A program made the translations under genes and the position numbers. From Halioglobus sp. (GTDB taxonomy: Bacteria; Pseudomonadota; Gammaproteobacteria; Pseudomonadales; Halieaceae), in contig PABK01000003.1 in NCBI GenBank assembly GCA_002699145.1, forward strand, positions 1 through 41,408: a DNA stretch of 41,408 bases. The letters run 5' to 3'. The notes under the pieces are model-generated. The model had not been told where the DNA came from, did no database searches, and worked only from the letters and a program-made list of their open reading frames with translations. The first letter of the stretch is position 1, and every line of letters begins with the position of its first letter. Below, piece by piece: positions 24,644 through 33,482 of this stretch.

Positions 24644-24796
24644 CAACCGGGGTCATCCAACCGGGGTCAGGTCTTACATGTTACATGTTTGTAACATGTA
24701 AGACCTGACCCCTCGGCTCGGACCCCTCGGCTCGACCCCTCGACTGCCCTGCCCCCTTTCCTGCCCCCTTTTCTGTAACATGTAAGACCTGACCCC
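24644..24796. repeat. Palindromic repeat cluster between rho and ubiD
   Basis: Positions 24663-24684 and 24691-24712 are exact 22-nt inverted repeats around the loop ATGTTT. The right arm recurs exactly as a direct copy at 24775-24796, so the 62 nt between (including short CTCGGCTCG and CCCCT repeats) are bracketed by direct copies. A 12-nt direct repeat (CAACCGGGGTCA) is at 24644-24655 and 24658-24669. Arms ending in GGGGTCAGGTCTTACA are like REP-type or transposase-end repeats known in environmental proteobacteria (recall, not searched). It may also serve as rho's terminator. Confidence 0.85.
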
Positions 24797-24817
24797 CTGT
24801 TCGAGGTCCTACCAATC

Positions 24818-26299
24818 GTGAAATATGCCGACCTGCGGGACTTTATCGCCGCGCTGGAGAAACGCGGTGAATTGATACGCGTTGACGCCGAGGTCGACCC
24901 GCATCTGGAGATGACCGAGATCGCCGACCGCACGTTGCGCGCCGGCGGTCCCGCGCTGCTGTTCGAGAACCCAAAGGGTAGTGATATCCCCGTGCTGGCC
25001 AATTTGTTCGGTACCGCAAAACGTGTCGCCATGGGCATGGGGCAGGAGGACACCGGTTCGCTGCGCGAGATCGGCGAATTGCTGGCCTACCTGCGCCAGC
25101 CGGACCCGCCCAGGGGCATGCGCGAGCTGTGGGACAAGGCGCCGGTATTGAAACAGGTGCTGAACATGGGGCCGAAACTGGTGCGCAACGCCCCCTGCCA
25201 GAAAAACATCATCGCCGCGGACGACGTGGACCTGCGTACACTGCCCATACAGACCTGCTGGCCGGAGGACGCCGCGCCGCTCGTCACCTGGCCGCTGGTC
25301 ATCACGCGCGGGCCGGGCAAGGAGCGGCAGAACCTGGGCATCTACCGCATGCAGTTGCTCGGCCGCAACAAACTGATCATGCGCTGGCTGTCACACCGCG
25401 GTGGCGCGCTGGACTACCGCGACTGGCAGCTCGCCAACCCCGGCAAGCGCTACCCGGTGGCGGTGGCACTGGGCGCCGACCCGGCCACCACGCTGGGTGC
25501 GGTGACGCCGGTGCCCGACGGCATCTCCGAATACGCCTTCGCCGGTTTGCTGCGCGGCGCGAAAACCGAACTGACCGAGTGCCATACCGCGCTGTGCCGC
25601 GAGCACGGCCTGCAGGTGCCGGCGAGCGCCGAGTTCATCCTCGAGGGCTACCTGGAGCCGGGGGAAATCGCCGACGAGGGGCCCTTCGGCGACCATACGG
25701 GCTACTACAACGAGGTGGAACAGTTTCCCGTATTCACCGTGGAGGCCATCACCCACCGCGACGCGCCCATCTATCACAGCACCTACACCGGGCGCCCGCC
25801 GGACGAGCCGGCAATCCTCGGGGTGGCGCTGAACGAGGTGTTCGTGCCCATCCTGCAGAAACAGTTCCCGGAGATCGTCGACTTCTACCTGCCGCCGGAG
25901 GGCTGCTCCTACCGCCTGGCGGTGGTCACCATGCGCAAGGAGTACCCGGGACACGCCAAGCGAGTCATGCTCGGCGTCTGGTCCTTCCTGCGCCAGTTCA
26001 TGTACACCAAGTTCGTCATCGTCACCGACGAGGACGTCGACGCGCGCAACTGGCAGGACGTGATCTGGGCCATGACCACGCGCATGGACCCGCGCCGCGA
26101 CTGCGTGTTCATCGACAACACGCCCATCGACTACCTGGACTTCGCCTCGCCGGTGTCGGGCCTGGGGTCCAAGGTCGGTTTCGACGCCACCGGCAAGTGG
26201 CCGGGGGAGACCGAACGCCAGTGGGGGCGCCCCATCGTCATGGACGAGGCCGTAAAGCGGCGCGTCGACGACATCTGGCCTACACTGGGAATCGACTAG
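24818..26299 (+). CDS. ubiD: 4-hydroxy-3-polyprenylbenzoate decarboxylase UbiD
   Basis: A 493-residue prenylated-FMN dependent decarboxylase of ubiquinone synthesis; E. coli UbiD has 497. The N terminus [22 protein letters not shown] and the later [27 protein letters not shown] and [20 protein letters not shown] are typical. The Arg-rich segment [23 protein letters not shown] is the region of cofactor contacts. Starts at GTG 24818, 21 nt after the palindromic repeat, with only a weak ribosome binding site, so its expression may depend on what happens at the repeat. rho-ubiD adjacency is as in Pseudomonas. UbiX, which makes prFMN, is not in the window. Confidence 0.96.
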   Translation: MKYADLRDFIAALEKRGELIRVDAEVDPHLEMTEIADRTLRAGGPALLFENPKGSDIPVLANLFGTAKRVAMGMGQEDTGSLREIGELLAYLRQPDPPRGMRELWDKAPVLKQVLNMGPKLVRNAPCQKNIIAADDVDLRTLPIQTCWPEDAAPLVTWPLVITRGPGKERQNLGIYRMQLLGRNKLIMRWLSHRGGALDYRDWQLANPGKRYPVAVALGADPATTLGAVTPVPDGISEYAFAGLLRGAKTELTECHTALCREHGLQVPASAEFILEGYLEPGEIADEGPFGDHTGYYNEVEQFPVFTVEAITHRDAPIYHSTYTGRPPDEPAILGVALNEVFVPILQKQFPEIVDFYLPPEGCSYRLAVVTMRKEYPGHAKRVMLGVWSFLRQFMYTKFVIVTDEDVDARNWQDVIWAMTTRMDPRRDCVFIDNTPIDYLDFASPVSGLGSKVGFDATGKWPGETERQWGRPIVMDEAVKRRVDDIWPTLGID

Positions 26300-26323
26300 C
26301 GCATCGCCGACACGGAGGTGGCC

Positions 26324-27391
26324 GTGACCCAGCACTACCGGTTCGCCAGGGAGATTGTCGCCACGGCGCGGCGCAGCCAGGTCCCGGACGTGGCCTGGTC
26401 GCCGGACGGCAATCTCCTCGCCGCCAGCTACACTGACCTGGACGAGGTCGCCCTGCTCGACGCGCGCTCGGGGGAGGTGCAACGGCGCTACTGCAATCCA
26501 CAGGCGCGCTTCGATGCGCCCCACGGCGTACTGCTCACCGAACGGCACCTGATCGTCAGCAACAAGCTCAACCCCGCCGACCGCCCCGCCGTATTCACCG
26601 TGTACGACCTGCAGGACCCGGGGCTGGCGCCGGTGACCAGGTTCACCACACCGCGGCAGGATTTCTGCGAGGCGCACAGCATGGCCCTGCGCGACGAGCG
26701 TCTGGTCTGCACCTACGCGGGGCGCGGCACCTCGGCCCTGGCCTGTTACCGTTTCGACCGCGCCAGCGGCCGGCTGTCCGGCCCGCTGGCCGTGGTGCAG
26801 GACTGGTTCCGCGGCTACGGCCAGCCCAAGGGGGTGGCCTTCAGCGACGATGGCTGCACCCTGGCGGTGACCTTCGCCACGACCCGGGCCGCGCGCACAA
26901 CGCTGGCGCACAAGTGGCAGCGCTACACCTGGGTGCTGCGGCAAAAGAGCGGCTTGAAACGCTTGCGCGCCGCGCTGCGAAAGCGCCTGCGCCGCGCCCT
27001 CGCACCGCCGCCGCCCAACGGCGTCACCAACGGCGTCGCCCTGTTCGACATCGACAGCGGCGGACAGATCGCGGCAACGCCGCGGCAAATCGTACTGCAG
27101 CCAGACTATTGCCGCCTGGAAAACATCCACATCGTCGGCCAGACCTGCGCGGTCACCGACACGATCAACCAGCGGGTCATGCTCTTCGGATTCGACGGCG
27201 AACTGTCAACGCAGCCAACCCAGGTGATCAGCGAGCGCCTGTCCTTTCCCCACGACGCCTGCCTGTCACCGAACGGGCGCTGCCTGCTGGTGAGCAACAA
27301 CGGCCTGCGCATCGTCAACAACGTACCGCACTGGCACGAGTTCACCGACCAGCGCGGTGACAAGGTGTGCGTGTTCGAACTGGGGGATTGA
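26324..27391 (+). CDS. Beta-propeller protein, function unassigned
   Basis: A 355-residue protein without signal peptide. Repeated blade patterns are visible: VAWSPDGNLLAASY (24-36), PHGVLLTERHLIVSN, KGVAFSDDGCTLAVTF (169-184) and PHDACLSPNGRCLLVSNNG near the end. This suggests a six- or seven-bladed propeller of the WD40/YVTN/SMP-30 kind. Residues about 187-227 interrupt it with a strongly basic helix (many Arg/Lys, including KRLRAALRKRLRRAL), followed by a proline run. GTG 26324 has GGAGG 5 nt upstream; GTG 26318 overlaps that site and is less likely. It follows ubiD by 24 nt and may be co-transcribed. I do not recognise a named family. Confidence 0.75.
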   Translation: MTQHYRFAREIVATARRSQVPDVAWSPDGNLLAASYTDLDEVALLDARSGEVQRRYCNPQARFDAPHGVLLTERHLIVSNKLNPADRPAVFTVYDLQDPGLAPVTRFTTPRQDFCEAHSMALRDERLVCTYAGRGTSALACYRFDRASGRLSGPLAVVQDWFRGYGQPKGVAFSDDGCTLAVTFATTRAARTTLAHKWQRYTWVLRQKSGLKRLRAALRKRLRRALAPPPPNGVTNGVALFDIDSGGQIAATPRQIVLQPDYCRLENIHIVGQTCAVTDTINQRVMLFGFDGELSTQPTQVISERLSFPHDACLSPNGRCLLVSNNGLRIVNNVPHWHEFTDQRGDKVCVFELGD

Positions 27392-27409
27392 GCGGCCGCG
27401 GCGCTGTGG

Positions 27410-28645
27410 TCAGGGACGGTCCAGCAGGTGGTGGTCGGCGACGATCTTGTCCGGCATCGGCAGCTCCGGCAGGTCGGCCTCGTGCCGCTGCAGGCCCTCG
27501 CGGTAGTAGGCGGCGGCCACCTGGGGTTCGCCCAGCCCGACCAGCAGCCGGCCCAGCTCGGCGCACACCTCGGCGTCGGGGGCCAGGCGGTAAGCGCTTT
27601 CGAAGTAATCCCGCGCCTTGCCCCAGAGCTGGTCGCGCAGGCACAGGCGCCCCAGGCACAACAGCAGTTCCGGGTCCTGCGGGTGGTCAGCCAGCCAGCG
27701 TTCCGCGCGTGTGATGCGCGCGGGCACATCGCCGTGCGCCAACAGGCCGTAGTGGCGCACCAGTTGCCCGTCCCAGGTCTTCTTCAGCGCGCGCAGGATG
27801 GTTTTTTCCGCGGCGTCGCCATCGCCCAGGGCCATCTGCCGCTGCACGTACAGGCGCAGCATCTCGGCGTCCTGCTTCAGCGTAAAGGGCAGGTCCTGCC
27901 ACGCCACGTGCAGGGCAGGCGCGTCGGCGGCTGCCTCCAGGCGGCGCCGCGACACCGCGCGCTCCAGTTCATCCAGCTCCGCGGCGGGCAGGTTGGCGTG
28001 CTTGCGCATCTCCGGCAGCAGGCGCGCCTGGGCCTCCCAGTCCTGTTCGCCGGCGTAGGCCCGCAGCAACAGGTCCAGCACCCGGGGATGCCGGCCGGCG
28101 TTGTGACGCGATGGCTCCAGCGCGGCGCGGGCCTGCTCGAACTCCCCGGCGCGCAGGTGCACCTGGGCGCGGTTGATGGCCACCGCAACCTCGGCTTTCG
28201 GTTCGTCCTCGATAGCGGCGTCCAGGTATTCCAGCACACGTTCGCGCTCTTCCAGGTAATCGCTGGCGCGCGCGGCGAGCAGGTAGTTGGGCAGCGAGGC
28301 ATCGCCGCCGGCGCCGCGCAGCAGCTGGCGCCGCGCCCGCGCCCAGTTGCCCTCGGTGTAGCTGATCACGCCGCGCACGGTATTGCGCGCCGCCTGCCCG
28401 CTGCGCCGGTTGCCCAGCCAATTGGCCAGGAAGCGCTGCCCGCCGAGCAGGCCGAAGAGCAGGCGCAGCAGGTAGTGGAACAGCAGCATGAGTATCACCA
28501 GCAGCACCAGGCCCACCCACAGGCTGGTCTCCAGCGTGTAGTTGCCGTAGGCGAGCAGGACGTAGCCGGGATCGGTCTCGATGACGGCGACCACACCGAC
28601 GCCGAGCAGCAGGGCGATCAGGGACAGGGCAAAGAGCGTGCGCAT
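27410..28645 (-). CDS. hemY: HemY-type inner-membrane TPR protein
   Basis: A 411-residue protein encoded last in the algZR-hemCDXY operon. Two N-terminal membrane helices (about 3-23 and 41-66) enclose a short loop with DPGYVLLAYGNYTLETS, the HemY_N signature. The remainder is TPR-like helices (for example NYLLAARASDYLEERERVLEYLDAAI and LLLCLGRLCLRDQLWGKARDYFESAY) facing the cytoplasm. This proteobacterial HemY is not the Bacillus protoporphyrinogen oxidase of the same name; its exact role in heme supply is unclear. The start is 3 nt after the hemX stop. Confidence 0.92.
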   Translation of the reverse strand: MRTLFALSLIALLLGVGVVAVIETDPGYVLLAYGNYTLETSLWVGLVLLVILMLLFHYLLRLLFGLLGGQRFLANWLGNRRSGQAARNTVRGVISYTEGNWARARRQLLRGAGGDASLPNYLLAARASDYLEERERVLEYLDAAIEDEPKAEVAVAINRAQVHLRAGEFEQARAALEPSRHNAGRHPRVLDLLLRAYAGEQDWEAQARLLPEMRKHANLPAAELDELERAVSRRRLEAAADAPALHVAWQDLPFTLKQDAEMLRLYVQRQMALGDGDAAEKTILRALKKTWDGQLVRHYGLLAHGDVPARITRAERWLADHPQDPELLLCLGRLCLRDQLWGKARDYFESAYRLAPDAEVCAELGRLLVGLGEPQVAAAYYREGLQRHEADLPELPMPDKIVADHHLLDRP

Positions 28646-28648
28646 GAT

Positions 28649-29791
28649 CTACTGGCCGCCCCCTGCCTGCAGGCGCGACTCAACCGCCTCGTCCAGAGCG
28701 CGCAGGGAGCGCGCCAGGTCCGGCATCTCCACCGCGACGCGGATATCGCCCAACTGGCCGATCTCGCGCGCCATGGCGCTGGCGGCGGCGGGGTCGGATT
28801 CCATGAACTGCTCCACCCAGCGCTGCGCCCGCTCCAGGCTCTGCCGGTACAGCGGGCCGTTGCCGGACAGCAGCGCCACCTGGGCCTGCTCCAGCAGCAT
28901 GCGCAGGTTCTGCCGCACCAGTCCCTCCCACTGCGGATCCATCAGCGCCTGCATGGGCACGTCGCGGCGGCGAATGACGATGTAGTCGGACAGTTTGCGC
29001 AGCGCGTGCTCGTAGCCCTGGCGCAAGCGCCCCTGCCAGTCCTCGGCCGCCTCCGGTCGCGGCGGCGTCTCCACGTCCGGCATGGCGAAAATCACCAGCC
29101 GGTCCGCCTGTTCGATGAGCGCCGACAGGCGCAGGTAGATGCCCTGCACGTCGATCGTGGGCACGGCCCGCACCGCCGCCAGGTCGGCCGCCACGGCGGC
29201 GCGCGCGTCGTGCAGGCCGGGATCATCGATCTCGCGCAGCACGCCGTCGGCACTCTGCAGCAGGGCGCGCGCGGCCGCCGTATCACCGGCCATGACGAGC
29301 CGCTGGTTGGCCAGGCGCAGCAGGTACTCCGCCTCCGCCAACAGCCAGCTGGCGCGGTCGTTGGCGCTGAAGCGCGCCAGCTCCGCACGCTGCTCGGCGA
29401 GCTGCGCCTCCATACCCACCAGCGCCTCGGACAGGCGCGCGGTGAGCCCGGACAGTTGCGATTCCAGCGCGGCGCGATCCTGTTGCATGGCGGCGCTGAG
29501 CTGCGCCTGCAGCGCCGCCAGCGTGTCTTCCTCGCTACCCGCCGTGGACTCCAGCGCGTCGACCCGCTGCTGCAGCTCGGCGCGCACGTCCTGCGCCCGG
29601 GGCCACAGCCAGGCGGCGCCGGCGCCCAGTGCGCCGGCCAGCGCCAGCACCAGCAGCAGGGCCAGCCAGGCCACCGGCGAAAATCGGCGCGGCGGGCGGG
29701 GCGCAGGAGCAACGGGGGCGGCCGGCGCGGTGTCGGCGGCGACCCCGGTATCCCCGGCGTTGTCCTCGGTGTTGTTTTCCTGCTCACTCAC
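28649..29791 (-). CDS. hemX: HemX-type membrane protein
   Basis: A 380-residue protein: an acidic/Pro-Ala-rich N terminus, one transmembrane helix at about 40-62, then a coiled coil (about 65-140), and a helical periplasmic domain (WLLAEAEYLLRLANQRLV, DIQGIYLRL-type segments). This is the HemX family, often labelled uroporphyrinogen-III C-methyltransferase, although the methyltransferase catalytic domain is absent here. GTG 29791 shares one base with the hemD stop (TAGTG) and has GGAGA upstream; a frame-open ATG at 29818 would lie inside hemD. It probably helps organise heme enzymes at the membrane. Confidence 0.9.
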   Translation of the reverse strand: MSEQENNTEDNAGDTGVAADTAPAAPVAPAPRPPRRFSPVAWLALLLVLALAGALGAGAAWLWPRAQDVRAELQQRVDALESTAGSEEDTLAALQAQLSAAMQQDRAALESQLSGLTARLSEALVGMEAQLAEQRAELARFSANDRASWLLAEAEYLLRLANQRLVMAGDTAAARALLQSADGVLREIDDPGLHDARAAVAADLAAVRAVPTIDVQGIYLRLSALIEQADRLVIFAMPDVETPPRPEAAEDWQGRLRQGYEHALRKLSDYIVIRRRDVPMQALMDPQWEGLVRQNLRMLLEQAQVALLSGNGPLYRQSLERAQRWVEQFMESDPAAASAMAREIGQLGDIRVAVEMPDLARSLRALDEAVESRLQAGGGQ

Positions 29792-30582
29792 TAGGTTTTC
29801 TCCAGGGCGGTTGGGCAATGTTCCAGGGCGCGCAACATGGCCGCGTCGGACGCGTTGTCGGCGGTCACCACATGCTCGAAACCCGCATCCGCCGCCTGCC
29901 GGGCGACCCGTTCCGAGGGCACCACCAGCCTCATTTGATTAAAGTTAGAGGTTTCTGAGGGGCTAAGCAACTGCAGCAGGTTGTGCAAGCCCTCGCCGCT
30001 ACTGAGCAGGATGACGCCCACCGACTCCTCGCGCAGGGTGCGCGCCAGGGCGCCGGCAGCGAGTTCGGGGCAGCGGCGGCGGTAACAGGCCAGCTCGTCG
30101 ACCCGGGCGCCGCGCCCGGACAGCTCCCGGCGCAGCGCATCGCGGCCGCCCTGCCCCTTGACGATGAGCACGCGCAGACCGGCGACGTCCTGCAGGCCGG
30201 GCAACCGCAGCAGCCCCTCGCTGGTCATGTCCGCCGGCGCCTGCGCGCGCAGGCCGTACGCGTCCAGCATGCGGGCCGTGGCCGCGCCCACGGCGTACCA
30301 CTGTATTCCCAGCGGCAGCTGCGGCCAGTAGTCCTGCAGTCGCTGCATGCCGCAGCGCACCGCGTTACTGCTGATGAAAATCACCGCGGCGTAGTGGTCC
30401 AGGTCCATGACCATGGCGCGCGCCGCGGCCGGCAGTTCGGCCAGCGCCTGCACTTCCAGCAGGGGTTGCGCGACCGCCCGGTAACCGGCGTCGCGCACCG
30501 CCGCGCACAGCGCGTCCGCCGCGGCGCCCGCCGGGCGCGTGACCAGCACCGCCGGCCGCGCGCCGGCGTTGTCAGTCGCCAT
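29791..30582 (-). CDS. hemD: Uroporphyrinogen-III synthase HemD
   Basis: A 263-residue enzyme that cyclises hydroxymethylbilane to uroporphyrinogen III while inverting ring D. The sequence is as poorly conserved as usual for HemD but shows [15 protein letters not shown] at the start, [26 protein letters not shown] and [19 protein letters not shown], matching the two-domain fold. ATG 30582 overlaps the last 11 nt of hemC, and the frame open upstream of it is inside hemC. Length is close to E. coli HemD (246). Confidence 0.93.
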   Translation of the reverse strand: MATDNAGARPAVLVTRPAGAAADALCAAVRDAGYRAVAQPLLEVQALAELPAAARAMVMDLDHYAAVIFISSNAVRCGMQRLQDYWPQLPLGIQWYAVGAATARMLDAYGLRAQAPADMTSEGLLRLPGLQDVAGLRVLIVKGQGGRDALRRELSGRGARVDELACYRRRCPELAAGALARTLREESVGVILLSSGEGLHNLLQLLSPSETSNFNQMRLVVPSERVARQAADAGFEHVVTADNASDAAMLRALEHCPTALEKT

Positions 30583-31504
30583 ACACCGCGGCGAGGATGT
30601 CGCCGGCGCCTTGCTGCAACAGCTCCTGCGCCACCCGCTGGCCCAGCGCGTCGGCGCCGGAGTCAGGAGCGCGCCCCTGCGCGCGCAGCAGCAGGCTGCC
30701 GTCCGGTCGCCCCACCAGCCCGCGCAGCCACAGCTCGTCACCGTCGCCCGGGTAACTCGCGTAGCAGGCGATGGGCACCTGGCAGCCGCCCTGCAGGGCA
30801 TGGTTCATGGCGCGCTCGGCGGCCACGCGGCGGGCCGTGATTTCATGGTGCAGGGGCCGCAGCAACTCCAGCGTGGCGCTGTCGTCATCGCGCAGTTCGA
30901 CACCGACGGCGCCCTGCCCGCCTGCCGGCAGGGAGTCCTCCACGGCGATACGCTGCGCAATGCGCGCCTCCAGGCCCAGGCGCATGAGCCCGGCGCTGGC
31001 CAGAATAATGGCGTCGTACTCGCCCTCGTCCAGCTTGCGCAACCGGGTATTGACGTTGCCGCGCAGGAATTTCACGCGCAGGTCCGGCCGCCGCTCGCGC
31101 AGCTGGCACTCGCGGCGCAGGCTGGATGTGCCCACCACCGCGCCTTCGGGCAGGGCCTCCACGTTGTCGTGGTGGTTGCTGACGAACGCGTCGGTGGGGT
31201 CCTCGCGCTCGCACACCACACCCAGACCCAGACCGTCGGGAAATTCCATCGGCACGTCTTTCATCGAATGCACGGCGATATCGGCGCTGCGGTCCAGCAG
31301 CGCGGTTTCCAGCTCCTTGACGAACAGGCCCTTGCCGCCCACCTTGGCCAGCGGTACGTCGAGCAGCTGGTCGCCGCGCGAGGTCATGCCCAGCAGCCGC
31401 ACCTCCAGCCCGGGGTGCGCGCGACACAGGGCGGCGCGCACGAACTCCGCCTGCCACATGGCCAGCGGGCTCTCACGGGTGGCGATGGTCAGTATGCGCG
31501 ACAT
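30572..31504 (-). CDS. hemC: Hydroxymethylbilane synthase (porphobilinogen deaminase) HemC
   Basis: A 310-residue cytoplasmic enzyme joining four porphobilinogens into hydroxymethylbilane. The dipyrromethane cofactor attaches to C241 in [13 protein letters not shown] (E. coli C242). Substrate-binding basics lie in [19 protein letters not shown] and [14 protein letters not shown], and HSMKDVP has the catalytic Asp. Length is normal (313 in E. coli). It lies 68 nt downstream of the algR gene on the same strand and overlaps hemD, the same order as in Pseudomonas. Confidence 0.97.
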   Translation of the reverse strand: MSRILTIATRESPLAMWQAEFVRAALCRAHPGLEVRLLGMTSRGDQLLDVPLAKVGGKGLFVKELETALLDRSADIAVHSMKDVPMEFPDGLGLGVVCEREDPTDAFVSNHHDNVEALPEGAVVGTSSLRRECQLRERRPDLRVKFLRGNVNTRLRKLDEGEYDAIILASAGLMRLGLEARIAQRIAVEDSLPAGGQGAVGVELRDDDSATLELLRPLHHEITARRVAAERAMNHALQGGCQVPIACYASYPGDGDELWLRGLVGRPDGSLLLRAQGRAPDSGADALGQRVAQELLQQGAGDILAAVYGD

Positions 31505-31572
31505 CAGGCGTATCCAGGACGGTGGCGGAAAGGCGGCAATGATACCAGCGCGCGGGCGCGGCGGCGAACGGC

Positions 31573-32310
31573 TCAGCGCCCGCGCAGGCGGCTCCTGACT
31601 TCCGCCAGCAGGCGCCGGCTGACCTTCGGCCGCTGCGCCACGCCGTCCATTTCCAGGTACCAGCCGCCGGATGCCGCGCGCTGCAGCGCGGCGACGTGGC
31701 GCAGCGCGACCAGCGCATTGCGGTGCACGCGCAGGAAGCCGTCCCCCAGGTCCCGCTCCAGTTCCCTGAGGGTTTCGGCCAGCACCAGCTCCGCCCCCGG
31801 GGCGTGCGCGGTGACGTGTTTTGCCCCGGCGAGGAAGCAGCGCACGTCCTCCACGGGCAGGGATTGCAGGCCATCGCGCGTGTGCGCCTGCACCCGCGTG
31901 CGCCGCGGCGCCTGGCTACCCATCCCGGCGCCCAGGCCGGCCAGTTGCACGCGGTTGACGCGGCCGGCGTTGTCCAGGGCGGTGGCCAGGTCCTCCTCGC
32001 GCACCGGCTTGAGCAGGTAGGCGACCACCTGGTGACGCAGGGCCTGCAGGGCGTGCTCGTCGTAGGCGGTGCAAAAGATCAGCGCCGGCGGCCGGTCCAG
32101 TTCGTCCAGGCGCGCGGCGACTTCCAGGCCATTCATGCCGGGCATGGCGATATCCAGCAGCACCAGGTCGACCTCGCCCGCGGCCACCTGCTCCAGCGCC
32201 TGGCCGCCGTTGCCCGCCTGCAGGCAGGTCGCGTCGGGGCGCAGGCGCCGCAGCATGCGCTGCAGACGCTCGCGCGCCAGGGGCTCGTCGTCCACCAGCA
32301 GGATGTTCAC
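31573..32310 (-). CDS. algR: LytTR response regulator, AlgR-like
   Basis: A 245-residue two-domain regulator. The receiver (1-118) has D7/D8, phospho-acceptor D53 in [10 protein letters not shown], and K101 in YLLKPV. The LytTR DNA-binding domain is about 140-243, with [18 protein letters not shown]. AlgR in Pseudomonas is 248 residues and controls alginate, type IV pili and virulence together with the sensor AlgZ/FimS. GTG 32310 overlaps the algZ stop (GTGA), so sensor and regulator are translationally coupled. An open frame extends far upstream but runs antisense to structure inside algZ. Link to pili in this organism is inferred. Confidence 0.92.
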   Translation of the reverse strand: MNILLVDDEPLARERLQRMLRRLRPDATCLQAGNGGQALEQVAAGEVDLVLLDIAMPGMNGLEVAARLDELDRPPALIFCTAYDEHALQALRHQVVAYLLKPVREEDLATALDNAGRVNRVQLAGLGAGMGSQAPRRTRVQAHTRDGLQSLPVEDVRCFLAGAKHVTAHAPGAELVLAETLRELERDLGDGFLRVHRNALVALRHVAALQRAASGGWYLEMDGVAQRPKVSRRLLAEVRSRLRGR

Positions 32311-33359
32311 GTCGCCCGGTCCCGCGGGTAGCTCAGGCTGACGTGGAAACGCCCCTGCGCCGGCTCCACCTGCAAGCGCGCGGCGGCGCCGTAGAGGGCG
32401 TCCAGCCGGCTGCGCACGTTCTCCAGGGCGAGGTTGTGTCCACGCGTCGACTCGCCGTCCCGGCCCACGGGGTTCTCCACGCTGGCGCGCAACTCGCCGC
32501 CGCACAGGGCGATGGCGATATGCACCGTGCCGCCCTCCGGCAGCGTGGCGACACCGTGGTGAATCGCGTTTTCCACCAGCGGCTGTAGCACCAGGCTGGG
32601 CATGGGCTGCTCGCGCGCGTCCGCGGCCACGTCCCACTGCACCCGCAGGCGCTCGCCCAGGCGCAGGCGCTCGATGCCCAGGTACAGCTCGCACAGGCGC
32701 AACTCGTCGGCCACCGTGGTGCTGCGCCGCTCGTCGCGCAGGCTGACGCGGAACAGCTCGGCCAGGTCCTCCACCGCGCCCTCCGCCGCCTGCGGCCGCG
32801 TCGCGATCAGGCTGGCGATACTGTTGAGCGTGTTGAACAGGAAGTGCGGCCGGATGCGGTCGCGCAGCGAGTCCAGCCGCGACTGCAGTTCCAGTTTTTC
32901 CTGTCGCCGCAACTGCTGCAAGAGGAAAAAGTAGCGCAGCAGCACGCCGGCGACCACCAGCGCGACCAGCACGTTGCGCGCCAGTTGCCAACCCGTCGCC
33001 GGCGCCGCGCGGAACGGCTGCGGCAGGTATTGCGCCACCGCAGAACTGGCCAGGGTAACCGCCGCCACCACCAGCAGGCAGGCCAGCGTCGCCAGCGGCG
33101 CACCCAGCGCACCCAGCGGGCCGCGCAGCTGGCACAGCGCCGCCGCGCTGAGCAGCATCACCCACTGCACGAACAGCGAACCGCTGGCGAGCAGCGACCA
33201 GTCGAAGGACGGCAGCGGGCTGCGCGCCAGCACATGCACTCCGACCAGCAGTTCGGCGAGGAGAATAAGCAGGAACACGGAACGCGGCGCACACAGGTCG
33301 GGGACGAAGAACTCCCGGGCGTCATCCGCGCCCGTGTCGCGTCCCGCCAGCGGCTCCAT
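32307..33359 (-). CDS. algZ: LytS-family sensor histidine kinase, AlgZ/FimS-like
   Basis: A 350-residue membrane sensor. About four hydrophobic segments fill residues 26-150. The His_kinase domain begins near 160, with H172 in RPHFLFNTLNSI, the phosphorylation site of the LytS type. The N box is LVENAIHHG (N264), and the G region reads GRDGESTRGHNLALENV. Usual AlgZ length is 358. ATG 33359 has GGGAG 7 nt upstream; the frame is open for another 100 codons but enters the argH leader. It is divergent from argH across 123 nt, as in Pseudomonas, and coupled to algR. Confidence 0.92.
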   Translation of the reverse strand: MEPLAGRDTGADDAREFFVPDLCAPRSVFLLILLAELLVGVHVLARSPLPSFDWSLLASGSLFVQWVMLLSAAALCQLRGPLGALGAPLATLACLLVVAAVTLASSAVAQYLPQPFRAAPATGWQLARNVLVALVVAGVLLRYFFLLQQLRRQEKLELQSRLDSLRDRIRPHFLFNTLNSIASLIATRPQAAEGAVEDLAELFRVSLRDERRSTTVADELRLCELYLGIERLRLGERLRVQWDVAADAREQPMPSLVLQPLVENAIHHGVATLPEGGTVHIAIALCGGELRASVENPVGRDGESTRGHNLALENVRSRLDALYGAAARLQVEPAQGRFHVSLSYPRDRAT

Positions 33360-33383
33360 AGATACGCTCCCAATGCCCGTTGC

Positions 33384-33392
33384 TGATATACT
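33384..33392 (+). promoter_or_regulatory. Extended -10 promoter for argH
   Basis: TG-A-TATACT in the algZ/argH divergent gap, about 90 nt before ATG 33483; no clear -35. It begins 25 nt upstream of the algZ start codon on the other strand, so it overlaps algZ's 5' region and the two genes could interfere. Confidence 0.5.
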
Positions 33393-33396
33393 TGCA

Positions 33397-33419
33397 CCCT
33401 TGCCCGCACGGGACAAGGG
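33397..33419 (+). promoter_or_regulatory. Stem-loop in the argH leader
   Basis: CCCTTGCCCG pairs with CGGG-A-CAAGGG: a 10-bp stem with one bulged A and a 2-nt loop by strict pairing, which in RNA would open to a larger loop. It lies just after the predicted start of transcription. No T tract. Could be an mRNA structure or an operator. Confidence 0.4.
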
Positions 33420-33482
33420 CAAACGATCACGGCCCGCGCGCCCCGGCGCGGGCGCCGGCAAACACGACGGACACACCCGGAT

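Noticed and set aside
31573-33294. 573-residue fusion ahead of the AlgR-like regulator
   Set aside because: The upstream two thirds is a shadow of algZ in another frame; the GTGA overlap at 32307-32310 marks the true start.
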